From the NCBI GenBank assembly GCA_014155875.1, contig JACEFZ010004174.1, forward strand, positions 1,039,001 through 1,103,000: a stretch of DNA of 64,000 nucleotides. The letters are read 5' to 3'. A program made the translations under genes and the position numbers. Of the stretch, positions 10,678-23,301 are shown piece by piece. Below the pieces are notes generated by a model, which was not told where the DNA came from, searched no databases, and was given only the letters and a program-made list of their open reading frames with translations. Every line of letters starts with the position of its first letter. The first letter of the stretch is position 1. The DNA comes from Cepaea nemoralis. Its lineage: Eukaryota > Mollusca > Gastropoda > Stylommatophora > Helicidae.

Positions 10678-11623
10678 TCTATATCTATAAAAGAGACTGT
10701 ATGTGTGTGGTTGGCTATGTATTGGATGCGTTCGATAACGGTACATCCGATTGAGATGAAATTTTCTACACGTCTTCCTTTCATTCCTGTGCAACCGACT
10801 GTAATAGTTTCTTAATGTAAAATCGGCTACTTACTTAATAACATTTAATATTTCATTTTATAATTTCTATATAGCAGGGGGAATTCACTCTAGAAAAGTT
10901 ATTTCAAGGGGCATAACTTTTAATAACATTTCTATACACTTTATAGTCATATTGTTGGACTTACTTGCACTATTGATAAACTCTTTCTCTATAGTTATTT
11001 ACAGGCATATGAGTTATAATAAATAATGATATAATCTTTAAGGCATTTTCAAAGTTTTCATAAAAATAATACATAATGCATAACCCATCTTTTTCTGCTT
11101 AAAGAAGTTATCAACAGTCATGTCGGTGATTAAAAACAGTTTTCATTAAAAATAATGGATGGTGTGTGGAAGGACATTCTTTTAAGTTACTGTGTGCCAG
11201 GAGCTGGGCGAAACCACGCCGGGTCAGATAGACAGACAGACAGATAGTCGGGAACGGGAGCTTATTTGACTACTTATATGAATTAAATGACATGCTCCCC
11301 ACCAGGGACTGGGTGAAGCCAGGCCGGCTCAGACAGACAGACAGATAGTCGGGAACGGGAGCTTATATGACTACGTATATGAATTAAATTAGATGCTCCC
11401 CACCAGGGACTGGGTGAAGCCGGGCTGGGTCAGACAGACAGACAGATAGACAGACAGATAGTCGGGAACGGGAGCTTATATGACTACTTATATGAATTAA
11501 ATAAGATGCTCCCCACCAGGGACTGGGTGAAGCCGGGCCGGGTCAGCCAGACAGACAGACAGACAAACAAGCAGACAGACAGACTGATAGATCCCCTCCA
11601 GGGCCTGGGCGAAGCCGTGCTAA
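10678..11623 (+). mobile_element. Helitron-like element H6
   Basis: It starts TCTATATCTATAAAAGAG directly after the CTAG of H5. No pyrimidine tract is left. Four 3' modules alternate with CAGA tracts. The last module is shortened to gggcgaagccgtgCTAA at about 11,623, so the end is altered or truncated. Confidence 0.72.
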
Positions 11624-11639
11624 ATAAATACAACACTCC

Positions 11640-12150
11640 ATGATGTACATACATTAATCGTTGACATGCATTTAAAATAAATAATAATTATCAATGTTTT
11701 ACTATTAACAGTAAATTCACAAAACAACTCAACCTTCCTACAAACTCTAGGCTACCAATGCCAAACATAGACAGTGACAGAACAAGAGAAAGAAAAACTT
11801 ACAACAATGGAAATTAGATTCTTGAGAAGAATACTCAATGTATCAAAATGACAAATTCAGAAATAAAGAAATCAGGGCTAAAGTCTAGGTTGTAACAGTA
11901 CTAGATTTCATTAGAAAACAGCAAGTTAAATAGTTTGGTCATGTAATTAGGCTACCAGCTAACAGTATACCACAACAAGCAATGATGTACAAACCAAATT
12001 GAATCAGAAGAGGCTGACCATTTGAATGATGGACAGAGGGAATAACAGAGCCATGGAAATCTTGATATACGAAGCCCATAAACGGGCACTCTCGCGTTGT
12101 TTATGATTCACCTCAACACTGCAAGGTACAGGAGAACTGAGATGAGATGA
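11640..12150 (+). mobile_element. LINE 3' coding remnant
   Basis: With frame shifts allowed, TMEIRFLRRILNVSK is readable at about 11,805, like the MRCLRR motif downstream of LINE reverse transcriptases. The part at 12,000-12,130 (ggacagagggaataacagag onward) is closely repeated at about 60,110-60,250. Decayed and 5'-truncated. Confidence 0.65.
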
Positions 12151-12219
12151 ATGAAACCATCAACAGATGTAATAGTGCCATTCACATTAAATAATTCTAT
12201 CATTTCATGGTGTACGTGC

Positions 12220-12248
12220 GGGGGGGGGGGGGGGGGGGGGGGGGGGGG
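12220..12248. repeat. 29-bp poly-G run
   Basis: Twenty-nine consecutive G, 45 bp beyond the stop of the minus-strand ankyrin locus. It could form a quadruplex. The exact length is unreliable in any assembly. Confidence 0.9.
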
Positions 12249-12292
12249 TGTCTCTCTGTTGAAGGAAGTGGTGAAGTAGACTGCCTTGTGTG

Positions 12293-14754
12293 CTAAAGGT
12301 TTTGGTTGTTTCCCCACTTCATCTTCTGTGTTATAAAACATTCACTGCATTCATGTTCAATACATTTAGAACAAGAGCCAATATTGCTTCTAAACTGATG
12401 CTTCAATTTCAAATTTGTCCACACCCGACAGCATTTACAGCAATCAAGCACATTGATGTATAGTTTAGAAGATGTAACAAAGGGCAGTCGCCTAGAAGGA
12501 ATCCTGTCTATTGTTGGTGCTATAAAGTCTACAGTGGATTTAAACAACAGTTTGTCTTTCAACAACCATGGTAAAGGTAACTTGTTAACACGGTTCTCAC
12601 GGCCAAGCATAGTCCCTACTGCAGATGATACTTCCACAAAAGCCAGCGTGAACAGGGACACTGGCTGTGAAGACATCTCACCAAGCAGATTCAAACACTG
12701 TGTGTGGTTTTTCTTTTCCAGATATGAACAAACAGGTTTGTTATGCGTTAGTGAAGTCAGATCAGATTTTGTAAGCCACATGATGTCAATAAAATGACGA
12801 GCCAGGGATGCATTACCACTTAACAGTGCTGTACATAAAGGTGATACATCAAATGTGGGATCAGCAGTTGAGAAGTAGTTAAAGGTATTCATCTGACCTT
12901 ACAGTCATGGGTCCCTGTTCCATTTGTTATAAGTTTACCAATAGTGTCTCTGTTGTTACAAAGTAAAATTCTATGAAACATTTTAGGTTGTAAACAAACA
13001 CCTGGAACAAGGAAAACGTCTAGGCAGGCTCTTATATCTTTGTTATCATAACACCTCATGGGCTGGAAGTATGACATGGCTATCTTTGTCCTATCTGTTT
13101 TACTGACGGCATTAATATCAGCTCCTGCATCCAGCAGAATCTGTGCAATCCGTTTGCTGCATCTGCTTGCAGCCAACATTAATGGTGACAGGCCATCATC
13201 ATTTTGCAAGTCAACGTCACAGCCTGCACTAATTAGAGTGGTCACAATGTCATCAGTCCCATCATCGTCATCATCATATACGATTCTGTTTACTGCATGC
13301 AGCAAGGCTGTATTGCCATTCTTATCTGTCATATTGATATCAGGGTTGTGATTTATCACCTCCTTGACCACATCTACATTGCTGTATCTTGCTGCTTGCA
13401 TCAAAACTGTCAATCCTTCGTTAGTTTTGTGAGTTGATAAACTGTTTGTCATTAGCACATCTGATTAGAAATTCAGCATTGCTATCACAACCTTGATAGA
13501 CAGAATAGGAAAAGGCAGTATCACCTTTGCTGTCTCTCCAGTTAATGTCAGCCCCGTAGTCTAATAGTAACTGAAGCAGATCTGTACTGTTGTTGGTTAA
13601 AGCCACAAGCATTAATGGCGATGTGTCACCACAAATATTAGGAGAAGCCCCATTTTCAAGCAGTACTTTAACTACCTGTAGCCTAGATGCCTGGCAGCAT
13701 ATATTCCCTAACTAGAACCAGATACAGAGGAGTGTAGCCACCACATGATTTCTACCAGCTTATTTACATCAGCTCCTTTCTGAATTAGAAATGTGGCAAC
13801 TTCTCCATTACCGGACTCAGCTAACAATTCTTCCCAACAAGGATGCTCGCCCGTAATGTCAAATACAATATCAAGAATATTGCTAATGAAGTCAATACTG
13901 TTTCCCCCTACTGCTGATTTTAACAAACCATGCTGATGTTTACAAATATATTGTTGAGTTTCATGTATGCAATTCACAAGTAGGAAGTTAATGTAGACCA
14001 AATTCTGATTATATATAAAACTGTATAAAGCACCCTTGATGTACAATTCTGCACAATCACAACACTGCAGTAGAAGTTTAGCACAGTCTGTGTGGCCACT
14101 AAGAAGAGCCCGGTGAACTGCTCGACAAATCAGTTCTTTTTCATGAACGTTGGCTCCAAATCTTAATATCAAGTCAATTATGTCATAATGACCACCTTCT
14201 GCTGCGATGCATAACAGGGAATAATACCCAAATGCCTCATCTGTCTTGTTCAGATCAGCACCATGCTGGCAGAGCAACTCAACCAGCGGATAACTGCCAG
14301 CTTTGGCTGCCACAGACAGAGGGAAAACTGATGGCCCACCATTCACATCCGCTCCTAATTCCAAGAGTCGTTTGACCATTGCAACATGATCTTTGGTAAT
14401 CTGGCTAAATCCATGATGAAAAAAGTTTGTGTAGGCATTACTGACTATTCTGGTCTTAACCTGTTTGTCTAAATCTACACAGTTGAAAAATACATCCAAA
14501 AATTTCACATTGCAAGCTTGAACTGCAGTGTCTAGGGGTGTTTTGTCACTTTCATAAAATGTATATTTATTTGCTCTCCTCCACACAGCATCAGAGATGA
14601 GTTCCCTACTTGACAGTTGCCTGCCCTCTGCTGCATTCATGCCTGTGTTGAGTCCCATGGTTTCAGAAGCAGGCCTTCCTTCTTGTGTCAGACACTCTTC
14701 TGTTGATTGGATCCTGTCTGCAGCAGCAAGTCTTGACTTCTGTTCTGGTATTTT
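12293..14754 (-). pseudogene. Ankyrin-repeat protein gene, frame-broken
   Basis: The protein is a scaffold of ankyrin repeats. From the ATG at 14,658, 316 codons stay open and show repeat cores such as LLELGADVNGG, LLCQHGADLNK and FLIQKGADVNK. Further repeats follow in other frames: LLENGASPN (about 13,650), LLLDYGADINWRDSKGD (about 13,560) and ILLDAGADINAVSK (about 13,120). Frame changes fall near 13,750, 13,707, 13,445 and 12,890. The C-terminal 199-residue frame (12,293-12,892) begins ankyrin-like and ends in a Cys-rich stretch (CCKCCRVW, CSKCIEHECSEC). The frame is open upstream to about 14,754, where ttatttcaggttag could be a splice acceptor, so earlier exons may exist. There is little decay other than indels, so sequencing errors in a live gene are as likely as a recent pseudogene. 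The ligand is unknown. Confidence 0.85.
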
Positions 14755-14839
14755 CTAACCTGAAATAATAACAATACAATAACTTCAACATCATGTCCTA
14801 TTCTCTTTAAATATTCATCAAGTGCAAAGTTCAAAGAGG

Positions 14840-15062
14840 AGCAGCAGGCCAAGTGGCTAGAACGCTGTATTCTGCTTCAGGAGACCCAGGTTTGAATCCT
14901 CGGTAAGGTGTGGGATATTTTTCTATTTGGGGCAAAAAGAAAATCCTAATATGCACAGATTGCGGCGACTGCACTAGGCAGGCTGCCCAAATTCCTCAGA
15001 CTCAAAGACTCACTGCCATAACGCCCACACCGCAAGGTACAATATTGGCAGTAAATGACACA
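14840..15062 (+). mobile_element. tRNA-derived SINE, family S2
   Basis: An A-box-like ggccaagtggctagaa and a B-box-like ggtttgaatcc are spaced as in a tRNA. The body includes aaaatcctaatatgcacag and gcggcgactgcactaggcag. Copies lie at 32,680-32,870 and 48,255-48,500 (plus) and 58,290-58,410 (minus). Confidence 0.85.
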
Positions 15063-15984
15063 TCTGACAGTTGACAGCAGAGTACAAAAACTTGTGTTAC
15101 TATGATCAAATGTAATAAATATTAGTCTGACATGTTCTGGAATTCTAAAATATAACATCATTCTAAATTCTTAAAAGGGCTGCACAAAAAATAATATCTT
15201 ACGCGTTTTCTTACTACCAAAAATGTTGTGACACTGATGTGTTTCCATATGCATGTGCACAATTGTAGTCACCAGCAGAGATAGTGCCACTGTAATAGTT
15301 CACACAAAATGGCACTTACTAACAATAACCTGCCTAACAATTAATTCTTGGCCATGAAGAAAGCAAGAATAATTCATAATGTTGTGTATGGATGTTGTGC
15401 ATTCGAATAGCAAGATTGTGCTTTGCCATTTGATATGAAATAGCAGTTGACAGAAGCTAGGTAGAGATAAGTTCAGAGTTGTGGTTTTAGGGAGTGAAGA
15501 GACCAAGTTGCATGAATGGCCATGTCGGGGCATCCTGCTACAGCCTAAATCCTAAACATGTTGGAGTGTACAGATGCCATTATTCATCTGAATGATCACA
15601 TAGCAAGGCAACAATTGCCCTAACAGCTTTTTGGCAGGGGGTAAAGTGTGATGACAAGAAGGTATGCACACAATGGGTTCTTCAACATATTACAGCTGTG
15701 AAGTATTGTCCTGGACCTTCAGAGGTGATGAAAACTAGGAGCACTGTAAAAGTGGAGGAGGATTGACAGATGAAAGCATGTGTAAATTAACACTCCAGTT
15801 ACGTTTTACTTGGGCATGGCGACTAGTAGGAATCCATGTTTTACAGAGGGAGAAGGATGCTCTCAAGTAATGGGTTTATCTAACTAGCGAGATGTTTTTG
15901 CTTTCATGTGCAATGCTTTTCAGTGTCTCCATGACAGACAAGATGTCACATCATTTATAACCATGGCTATGTGCTTAACCTTCT
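15063..15984. other. Non-coding stretch without gene
   Basis: No coding exon, tandem repeat or recognised element is seen in these 0.9 kb. It separates the ankyrin locus from the LINE on the same strand. Confidence 0.5.
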
Positions 15985-18800
15985 TCAGCATTCAGAGCCA
16001 TTGAGGTTCTTTGCTGCAGAAACAAGCCATCTCCATTTGTCTCTCTGGTTGACCTTCTCTTGCCAGTCGCTGATTCCAAGTGCTTGTAGGTCTGTATGTA
16101 TATTATCTCTCCACCGTCTGCTTCGTCTACCTAATTTATTTTTTAACCTTTTATCTTCCATTCTTTCTATATGCCCCAGCCATTGCAGTCTATTAGCCTT
16201 CATGATACCAGTGATTAGAGGGGACTTAAACAGATCATAAATGTCTTTGTTGCTTCTTCTTTTCCACTCTCTATTTTGTGTATCCCTAATGGGCTCAAAG
16301 ATGCATCTTAAGACTTTGTTCTCAAAGGTTTGTTAACATGGCTTCATCTCCTTTCGTTGTACTCCAGGTTTCAGAGCCATACAGCACAAATGATCTGATC
16401 AGTGTTTTGTATATTGTGATCTTGGTGTTACGAGATAACACATTTGATTTTAGTAGATGTTGTAGTGCATAGTATATCTCATTTCCAGAATTGATTCTAG
16501 CTTGTATTTCTTCCCTTATTATGTTACAGCAATTGAAGATTTATCCAGGTATTTGTATGTTTCCATTCTTTTAATGGTCATATTATCTATTTGTATGTAG
16601 CCAGAGGTTTTAGCCGTTCCTTCTCTTGAAATTACCATATTCATATAATCTGTCTTATCTTGGTTGATAACCAGCCCCCTCGCTTGGGCTTTTTTCCTTT
16701 AAGTGAGTCAATATTTCCAATGTCTTTTGTTCATTTTCCCCTATAATATCTATATCATCTGCATAACCAAGCAGTCTGGATGTTCCTCCACTAGAACATT
16801 CCCCCTTTACCTTCCTTACAACTTTCTCCAGGCCAGATTTAAAAGGAGCGGCTATAGTGCATCACCCTGTTTCAAGCCAGATGTTATTTGGAAGGGGTCT
16901 GATTTCCTGCCTTTATATGTTACTATATTATAAGTATCTTCCATGCATAGTCTGGTCATGTTGATTAACTTCCTTGATATTCCAAATTCCTGCATAGCAT
17001 TCCATAGACTATTCCTATGGACATTATCATAAGCCGTTTCAAAATCCACAAAAATAATATGGAGATCTCTTTTATATTCCCAATTTTTCTCGGCTATTTG
17101 TCGTAAGATAAATATCTGATCTATTGTTGATCTGTTTTGTCTAAAACCCGCCAGGCAGTCACCTAATATGTCTTCTGAATATGGTTTTAGTCTATTTAAT
17201 AATACCACGGATAGTATCTTATAGCTTGTGGACAGTAGTGATATTCCTCTATAATTTTCACATTGGAACTTGTCTCCTTTCTTAAAGATAGGTATCAATA
17301 ATGACTCTTTCCAGTCATGGGGTAATTCTTCTGTCCTCCAGATTTTTATTATTAGTACGTATAGCTTTAGATGTAATGCATGGCCGCCTGCCTTTATAAA
17401 TTCAGCAGCAATTCCATCAGCCCCAGTTGCCTTATTGTTTTTAAATCGTATTATTACATATAGGATTTCTTCAAATTTTTTTCAATTTGTGGTTCACACG
17501 TTAGAACCTCTTCCTGTGGGAAAATGTTACTTGGAGCTTCACAATTTAGTAATTCAACAAAGTATTCTTTCCATGTGTTACACATTTCCTCATTGGTATT
17601 TATCTTATTCCCATTTTTGTCTTTTAAACCATATGTGTTGTGTTGGAGCCCTCGTTTCATTGACTTCAGTTCTTTAAAAAACTTTCTGGATTCGCTTTTC
17701 TGGTGATTAGTTTCCATATCTTTGATTATATTGCTCATATATTCTTGCTTCTGCTGCCAAACTATTTTTGTAGCCTCTTTACATTCATTTCTATAATGCT
17801 CTTCATTTTGGATGTTGTTGATGTCATTTAACCATAGCTGTCTGGCATGCTTTTTCCTAATGACTGCTTCTTCACATTTTTGATTGAACCATCTGTTCTT
17901 TCTATGCGTGGTTAACACACCGAGACATTCTTCTGCGGTAGTTTGAATTGTATCCTTGATGTTCAACAAAGATTGATCACCGCTTTCCTCCAATGGGTTT
18001 TGTTTCCAAATTTCTCATTGATTGTAATTTCTTGTAGTTTTTCTTTTATATGTTGGGTGTAACCTTTGTAGTTTAGTTAGAAAGCTCTCTTAAGTTTTAT
18101 TTTAAATTTTGTCCCAGTGAGGAAGTGGTCGCTGTGGCACTCAGCTCCTCTATAACTTCTAACTTGTTGTATGTTTGACGCGTTTTTGTTGTTAATTAAA
18201 ATGTGATCAATTTGATTATAGGTTCTCTTGTCACATGATTTCCAAGTTTGTTTATGTATATCCTTTCTTTGTAGTCTGATACTGCTTATCTGCAGTCCTT
18301 TGGCTTCTGCTAGGTTGATGACTCTCCATCCATTATCATTTGAAGTTGTATGTAGGCTTTCCATACTGGCAACTCTTTTATGAGTTTGCTCTCTACCAAT
18401 TTTGCATTGAAGTCTCCCAGCACAATCAAGATGTCCTGTTAGGGGGTTTCTTCTATGACATCTTCCAGAATATTATAAGTCTTCTTTAATGTCATCTCCT
18501 TTCTCTTCAGTAGGTGCATGTACATTAATCATCACCATATTTTTTCCATTTACCTTTTATTCATAATTTACTAATCCTGTCATTAACAGCTTTAAAGTTT
18601 AGAACGTTCCCTCATAACTCTTTTTTGATGACAAATCCTGTTCCTAATTCATGTTTATTTTGGGTGTTTCCATATATTACAATCATTCCATTTTGCTGTA
18701 AAGTACCCTCTTCTGGCCACATTATTTCTTGAATTACTGGTATATCCATTTGATATTCAACAAACTCCCAGGTTAGATCTTAGGCTGCTCCAGCTCGATA
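15985..18800 (-). mobile_element. Decayed LINE with endonuclease and reverse transcriptase
   Basis: Reading down the minus strand: an endonuclease with LGDFNAK (about 18,420), NQIDHILI (about 18,210) and SDHFL; a linker ending in the 179-codon open stretch 17,454-17,993; a reverse transcriptase with NYRGISLLSTSYKILS, FVDFETAYDNVHR and GLKQGDAL (16,852-17,298); and a C-terminal part with RLQWLGHIERM (15,985-16,203). This is the order of an APE-type non-LTR retrotransposon, probably RTE- or R1-like. Several frame shifts and stops make it inactive. The catalytic YADD box falls in a broken section. Confidence 0.9.
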
Positions 18801-19029
18801 TAGTGCTTAATGACCTGTTAAATTCCACACTTATAGATTTGCCAAAGCACCAAGGGCTTTAGATGGGAAGATCATTGCACAGACAATCTACATGAGTAAT
18901 ATGCCAACGCTATTACTGAGAATTATGAGGAGAGTAAGAAACAAGATGAAATTAGAGAATGAACAATGTGCATCTGAAGAGGGAAAGGGCACAAAATTGT
19001 TCTTTACGTTCTCTTTCATTGTCACTACG

Positions 19030-21400
19030 AGCTGATGGTATCACCAATGAAATGATCAGGAACGAGGAACAGTGGCTAAACACAGCTGTTGCAGATCTTC
19101 AATAACAGCCGGACCTTAGGCAGCTTTCCACAAGCCTGGAGAGAAGCAATTATGGTACCTCTCCTAAATTCAGGAAAGAGTTCCAATGCATCTAGCTACA
19201 GACCAATTAGCCTCACCAGCTGTCTCTGCAAAACAATGGAACGCATCATCAATCACAGACTGCAGTGGTAAATTGAAAGTGAAAACATTCTTATGCCACA
19301 GCAGGACTGGCTTTAGGCAGTGCTACTCTACGGAAGATCAGACAACCTACCTCTCTCAAGAAAATTGAGGATGCATTCCAAGAGAAGAAGCTGAAGCATG
19401 TGGCATGGGTATATCTAAAGAAAGCCTTTGACAAAGTCTGGAAAGAAGGTCTGATGAAGAAACTTAGAACCTTTTTTTCTCCTCTTTTGGTTCTCAAAAA
19501 CAAAAACACCTCTTTTTACCTTGCCTTCTTCCTTGTTCTCTCTGTCTCTTATTTTTGTCTGTGCTCTCTGGCTCTGCTGTTAAAGCCCAATAGAAGAATG
19601 TACAAATGTGTTGAAAGGCTATACTGGCACAACAGATGAGCTCACTACAGATAAGCAGATTCAAGACCAAGAAAGTACTACTGTGTCACAGTGTTCCCAG
19701 AGCGGAGTCTTGTCCTCACTCTTTTCTAATCTCATCATGATCATGTGCTAACCTAACACATGGCAATAACGCGGCAATGTATGCTGATGACCTAGTCTAT
19801 GCAGCACAAATAAACATGCATCGCTGAACAAGCCACCAGATTGCCACAAAGCGCTGTAGATGCATTAGTTGCATGGGCAAATAGCGTGCAGTATGTGTCA
19901 GCATATAACACTGAAAAGTGCGCACCATATCTATTTACCCTCTCAAAAACAAAAGGCAGGATCATCCAGATAAATGGAATACCCCTAAGAGAAGATAAAG
20001 TCCAACATCCTTGGAGAGTACATTCATGACAGGCTGATATGGAGAAAGCACATCAACAAAACAGTAGCAAAAGCCAAAAGAAAAATAGCAATATCCGGAA
20101 TAGGGGTCAACTGCATGGTGTCAGCATCAAAAACCACACTACAGAGCTGGACAGGTGCAAAATCAAGCACTTAGTCACCACAGAGGAATGACATCAACCT
20201 ATAGTGAGATGAAGATGATGGGAGACATCAAGCACTGAGAGAGCGACAGAGAGATATGAAAATGCTAGTGCAAGCAAACAAGTTCCTCCGCACACCAGGC
20301 CACCCTATGAAGACCGATATGAAAACTTAGCTATGGGGCTGACTGAAAAAAGCAGATTATTCACCAAGCTAAACGACGCCACATAGAAACCACCAATCTG
20401 CCACAGTTAGTTCCCCTTGACAACTATCCCAGAGCGAACTCCATGGAAAAGAGGGTACATAAGACTATCACCTTACAATCTTGACAAAAGTGAAAGGAAT
20501 ACTTGACAAGAAGAACAGAACAGTGTACAGCACACGAGCAGGTCTCACTCTCAGCTCCCTGATGAAGAATACCCACAGGATCTCTGGATCCGAGTCTACA
20601 CAGATGGGTCAGCACAAAAGTTTGCGTGTCAAAATGGTGAGCGGGAGTGTACATAGAATACCCAAATAATACTAGGACAGGACAGAGTCCAACAGGAACG
20701 TACTGCCATACTAGGATGCTGAAATTGAGGCTATCAGGATAGCAACAGAGAAATACTAAATACTACGAGCGGTGCATACACAACACTGTGGTGCTACTGA
20801 CAGATGCAAAATGTCAGTACTTGAGCGGTGCTCTGTCTGGACCCAATGCAGTACTAAAGACGCTACGTTCTGACACTTAGCAGTCAGAGTAAGCACCATA
20901 CAGTGGATACTATCTCACTGTAGGAGTACCCATGAAACAACAGAGCTGATCATTAGCTAAGGAAGGAGCAAAATAACGAACAGCTGATGTGCCTGTTACA
21001 TGCCACCAAAGCAAAGAAAATGACTGATCAATCAGTCAGAAACCATTAAACCTTGCTCACGATGACTACCATGTTTTTGGACAGACCGAACAAGATCACT
21101 TATCCACGCCTCAGAACAGGACACACTATATGATGCAACACATGTACACAAAATTCAAAGGTTGTGCGAATCAGCCATATGCACTGCGTTTGGATTGGTG
21201 TCACAGACAGCAGAGCACATACTCAAGATTCGCCCAAAATGCAACATATACTAGGCAAACCGGTCTGGCCTAGAGTAGAGAGACGACCGTGAAGATAGAT
21301 TCCATGGACCACTCAGTAAACTAAAACAGACAGTCTAAATCTCATACAAGAGACACATGCAGTTATATATTTCAAGCAACGAAAGTAGAATAACTTTCTT
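19030..21400 (+). mobile_element. Decayed LINE with RT, RNase H and Cys-His end
   Basis: Fragments in order: SSYRPISLTSCLCKTMERII (19,180-19,250), KKAFDKVWKEGL (about 19,420), MYADDLVYAA (about 19,780), RVYTDGSAQ (about 20,590) for the RNase H start, and a Cys-His segment GLVSQTAEHIL (about 21,200). The RT plus RNase H layout fits the I/Jockey side of the LINE tree. Frames change often. A segment at about 19,470-19,580 is ctctct-rich and unlike LINE sequence. The last 200 bp match 61,255-61,500. Confidence 0.85.
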
Positions 21401-22065
21401 TGTCATTGTGTTGGTCTTCAAATGCTCAAAATGTTTCACTTTGATCCATTCTGTTATGTCCTAGACTTGCCTTGACAGTGTAGGATGCTGTCTGCTTCTC
21501 AATTGTATGTCAAGTCTATGTGTGATGTCTTCAAGAACTCATCATTGTTCGTTTTTGATGATTGTGGTGTGTTCCATGTGCATATATTGGTACATATGTA
21601 GTAACTGTCTGTTCTGTCTATTCTCACTTTTATATTCTTCTATATATTTTATTCTTTTATTCTACTTGCTAGGCCTGCGTTGGTTGAATGACTATTCCTA
21701 CACTGCGCATTGCCCTTTCTTGTTGTCCATCTGAGTCAGGAACAAACGTATAACGTTGGTGGATTTACATTTCCCTTTTCCCTACAAATTTGGTGTCCTC
21801 TATCCATCAGTCCAATTCTCCTCTTTTCAAATTGTGTTTATCTGTTCTACTTCTTTATTATTAAAAACTGCAGATGCTCAGTGTGCCTGTTTTTATAATC
21901 GCTTTTCTGTCTCGATTCCTTCAACATTGGCGGGTCCATTACTGTTTGGATTGGTCAAGCGAGCTGACAACCAATTTAATTAGGCACATTTGAGTGAATA
22001 AAGAAAGGTGACGTGTACTGTCCCCCAGTTTATTTTCATTATATGTGAACATATCATGTGATCAG
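21401..22065. other. Non-coding stretch without gene
   Basis: No gene or clear repeat is recognised. Short open frames here are T-rich and have no visible domain. Confidence 0.5.
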
Positions 22066-22205
22066 AGCTGCGGTAGTGTAGTGGTTAGCACTCTTGCATA
22101 CCAGCCCACAGGTCATGGGTTCAAATTCCCACCAATGTTTGTAAATTGACCTGGGCTCCAAAGTCATATAACCTAAAATGAATACCAGAAAGTCTTAAAA
22201 AATAA
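22066..22205 (+). mobile_element. tRNA-derived SINE, family S6
   Basis: The head gagctgcggtagtgtagtgg (A box) is followed by gggttcaaattccc (B box) about 40 bp on. Related to the S4 heads, which also begin ggagctgcagtgg. Confidence 0.75.
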
Positions 22206-22439
22206 TAATATAGACCACCATCATCAAGTGCAGATTGGTCTATAAAGATATGTGGCTAGCAACGGATACCCCACTCAAGGCATATGAAAAAGGATTCTTA
22301 CATATTTTACTGATATAATGAGATCTATAGAACAATACACCACAGATTAGCCTTACTAAAGCTTTCATCTGCAGTGTTTTTAGGACAGACAAGATGTCAC
22401 AATGAAATACATACAGGATGTTAAATGTAACGGACAAAA

Positions 22440-22596
22440 TGTCAGTGAAATGATATTTTTAAAGGTGGGTGCATTTCTGATAACCTATTGAAATCCATGA
22501 AATCCAGAGAAGGGCAGAATGTCAGACGGGCCTGCGTGCCCAAATCTTAACCCTTGGAAAATAAAGATTTACTTACTTACTTACTTACTTACTACA
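22440..22596 (+). mobile_element. Retroelement end with (TTAC)n tail
   Basis: A cgggcctgcgtgcccaaatc hairpin-like block is followed by aaataaagattt and a run of ttac at 22,571-22,594. This is the look of a LINE or SINE 3' end with a tetranucleotide tail. No second copy was noticed in this window. Confidence 0.55.
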
Positions 22597-22659
22597 TGTT
22601 TATAGCTTTTGGACAGCCAAAATGAGCAATCTGGACATTTTGATCGAGGCTAAGTCACA

Positions 22660-22920
22660 AAGACCATTTTTACAAACAACAGAAAGAAGCAGCCATCATT
22701 TTTGGCCACATTATGAGAAGACAGAATTCTGGAAATATGACAACTAGACAGATTGTGGAAAGATATAGGAAGACAGTGTGAGAAAATTCTTGACAGTTTT
22801 GTGTCATGTCACGGAAGGGAGTCAACACATGAATTGATCCATGCCATCGGAAATCGCAATTTGTGGAGAGGCATGATCGCTGGGCCAGCCGACAAAGCAC
22901 TGGATGATTTATAGCATGCC
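22660..22920 (+). mobile_element. LINE C-terminal coding remnant
   Basis: Translation with shifts gives FGHIMRR, then LDSFVSCHGRESTHELIHA and LWRGMIA, the C-terminal tail of a LINE protein. Related remnants lie at 60,280-60,540 and 62,105-62,290. Confidence 0.65.
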
Positions 22921-23301
22921 AAATTATTCATCTACTTTAGATGTGAAGATCATTGCACAGTAAGTCTTCTGAATTGTGTGCCAAAGTTGTTACTTATTGA
23001 GAATCATCATGTGAAGAATTGTAAACTAGAATTTTATAGGAGAAGGGAACGGATAATACCATATAAATTATTAGGACAATCTGGCAACTGTTCTAGATCG
23101 AAGCTGACAGGTAGACAGTTAGAGCATTGCTTTACTGATCCTGCAGCTTCTGCAGGTTGTCTTGTCCCAGCTGTATTAATTTTACTTTTTCTCTGGAGTA
23201 AACTAGACAGGCAGAGAGAGGGATTATGCTGCAGGGACAACACACAGTCTCTATAATTCAGCCCAGGCTTTGCACTTCTAAAAAGGCATTATGCCTTTCC
23301 A
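22884..23301 (+). mobile_element. Dispersed repeat, copy 1 (partner 24,286-24,712)
   Basis: This segment and 24,286-24,712 share long runs such as gaagatcattgcacagtaag, accatataaattatta and agcattgctttactgatcc, with small indels. A trace of the same sequence (gaagatcattgcacag) is at about 18,865. It follows the LINE C-terminal remnant and is probably its 3' untranslated region. Confidence 0.85.

Noticed and set aside
16703..17706. Plus-strand open frames of 60-135 codons
   Set aside because: They are shadows of the minus-strand LINE, whose frames contain RT motifs.
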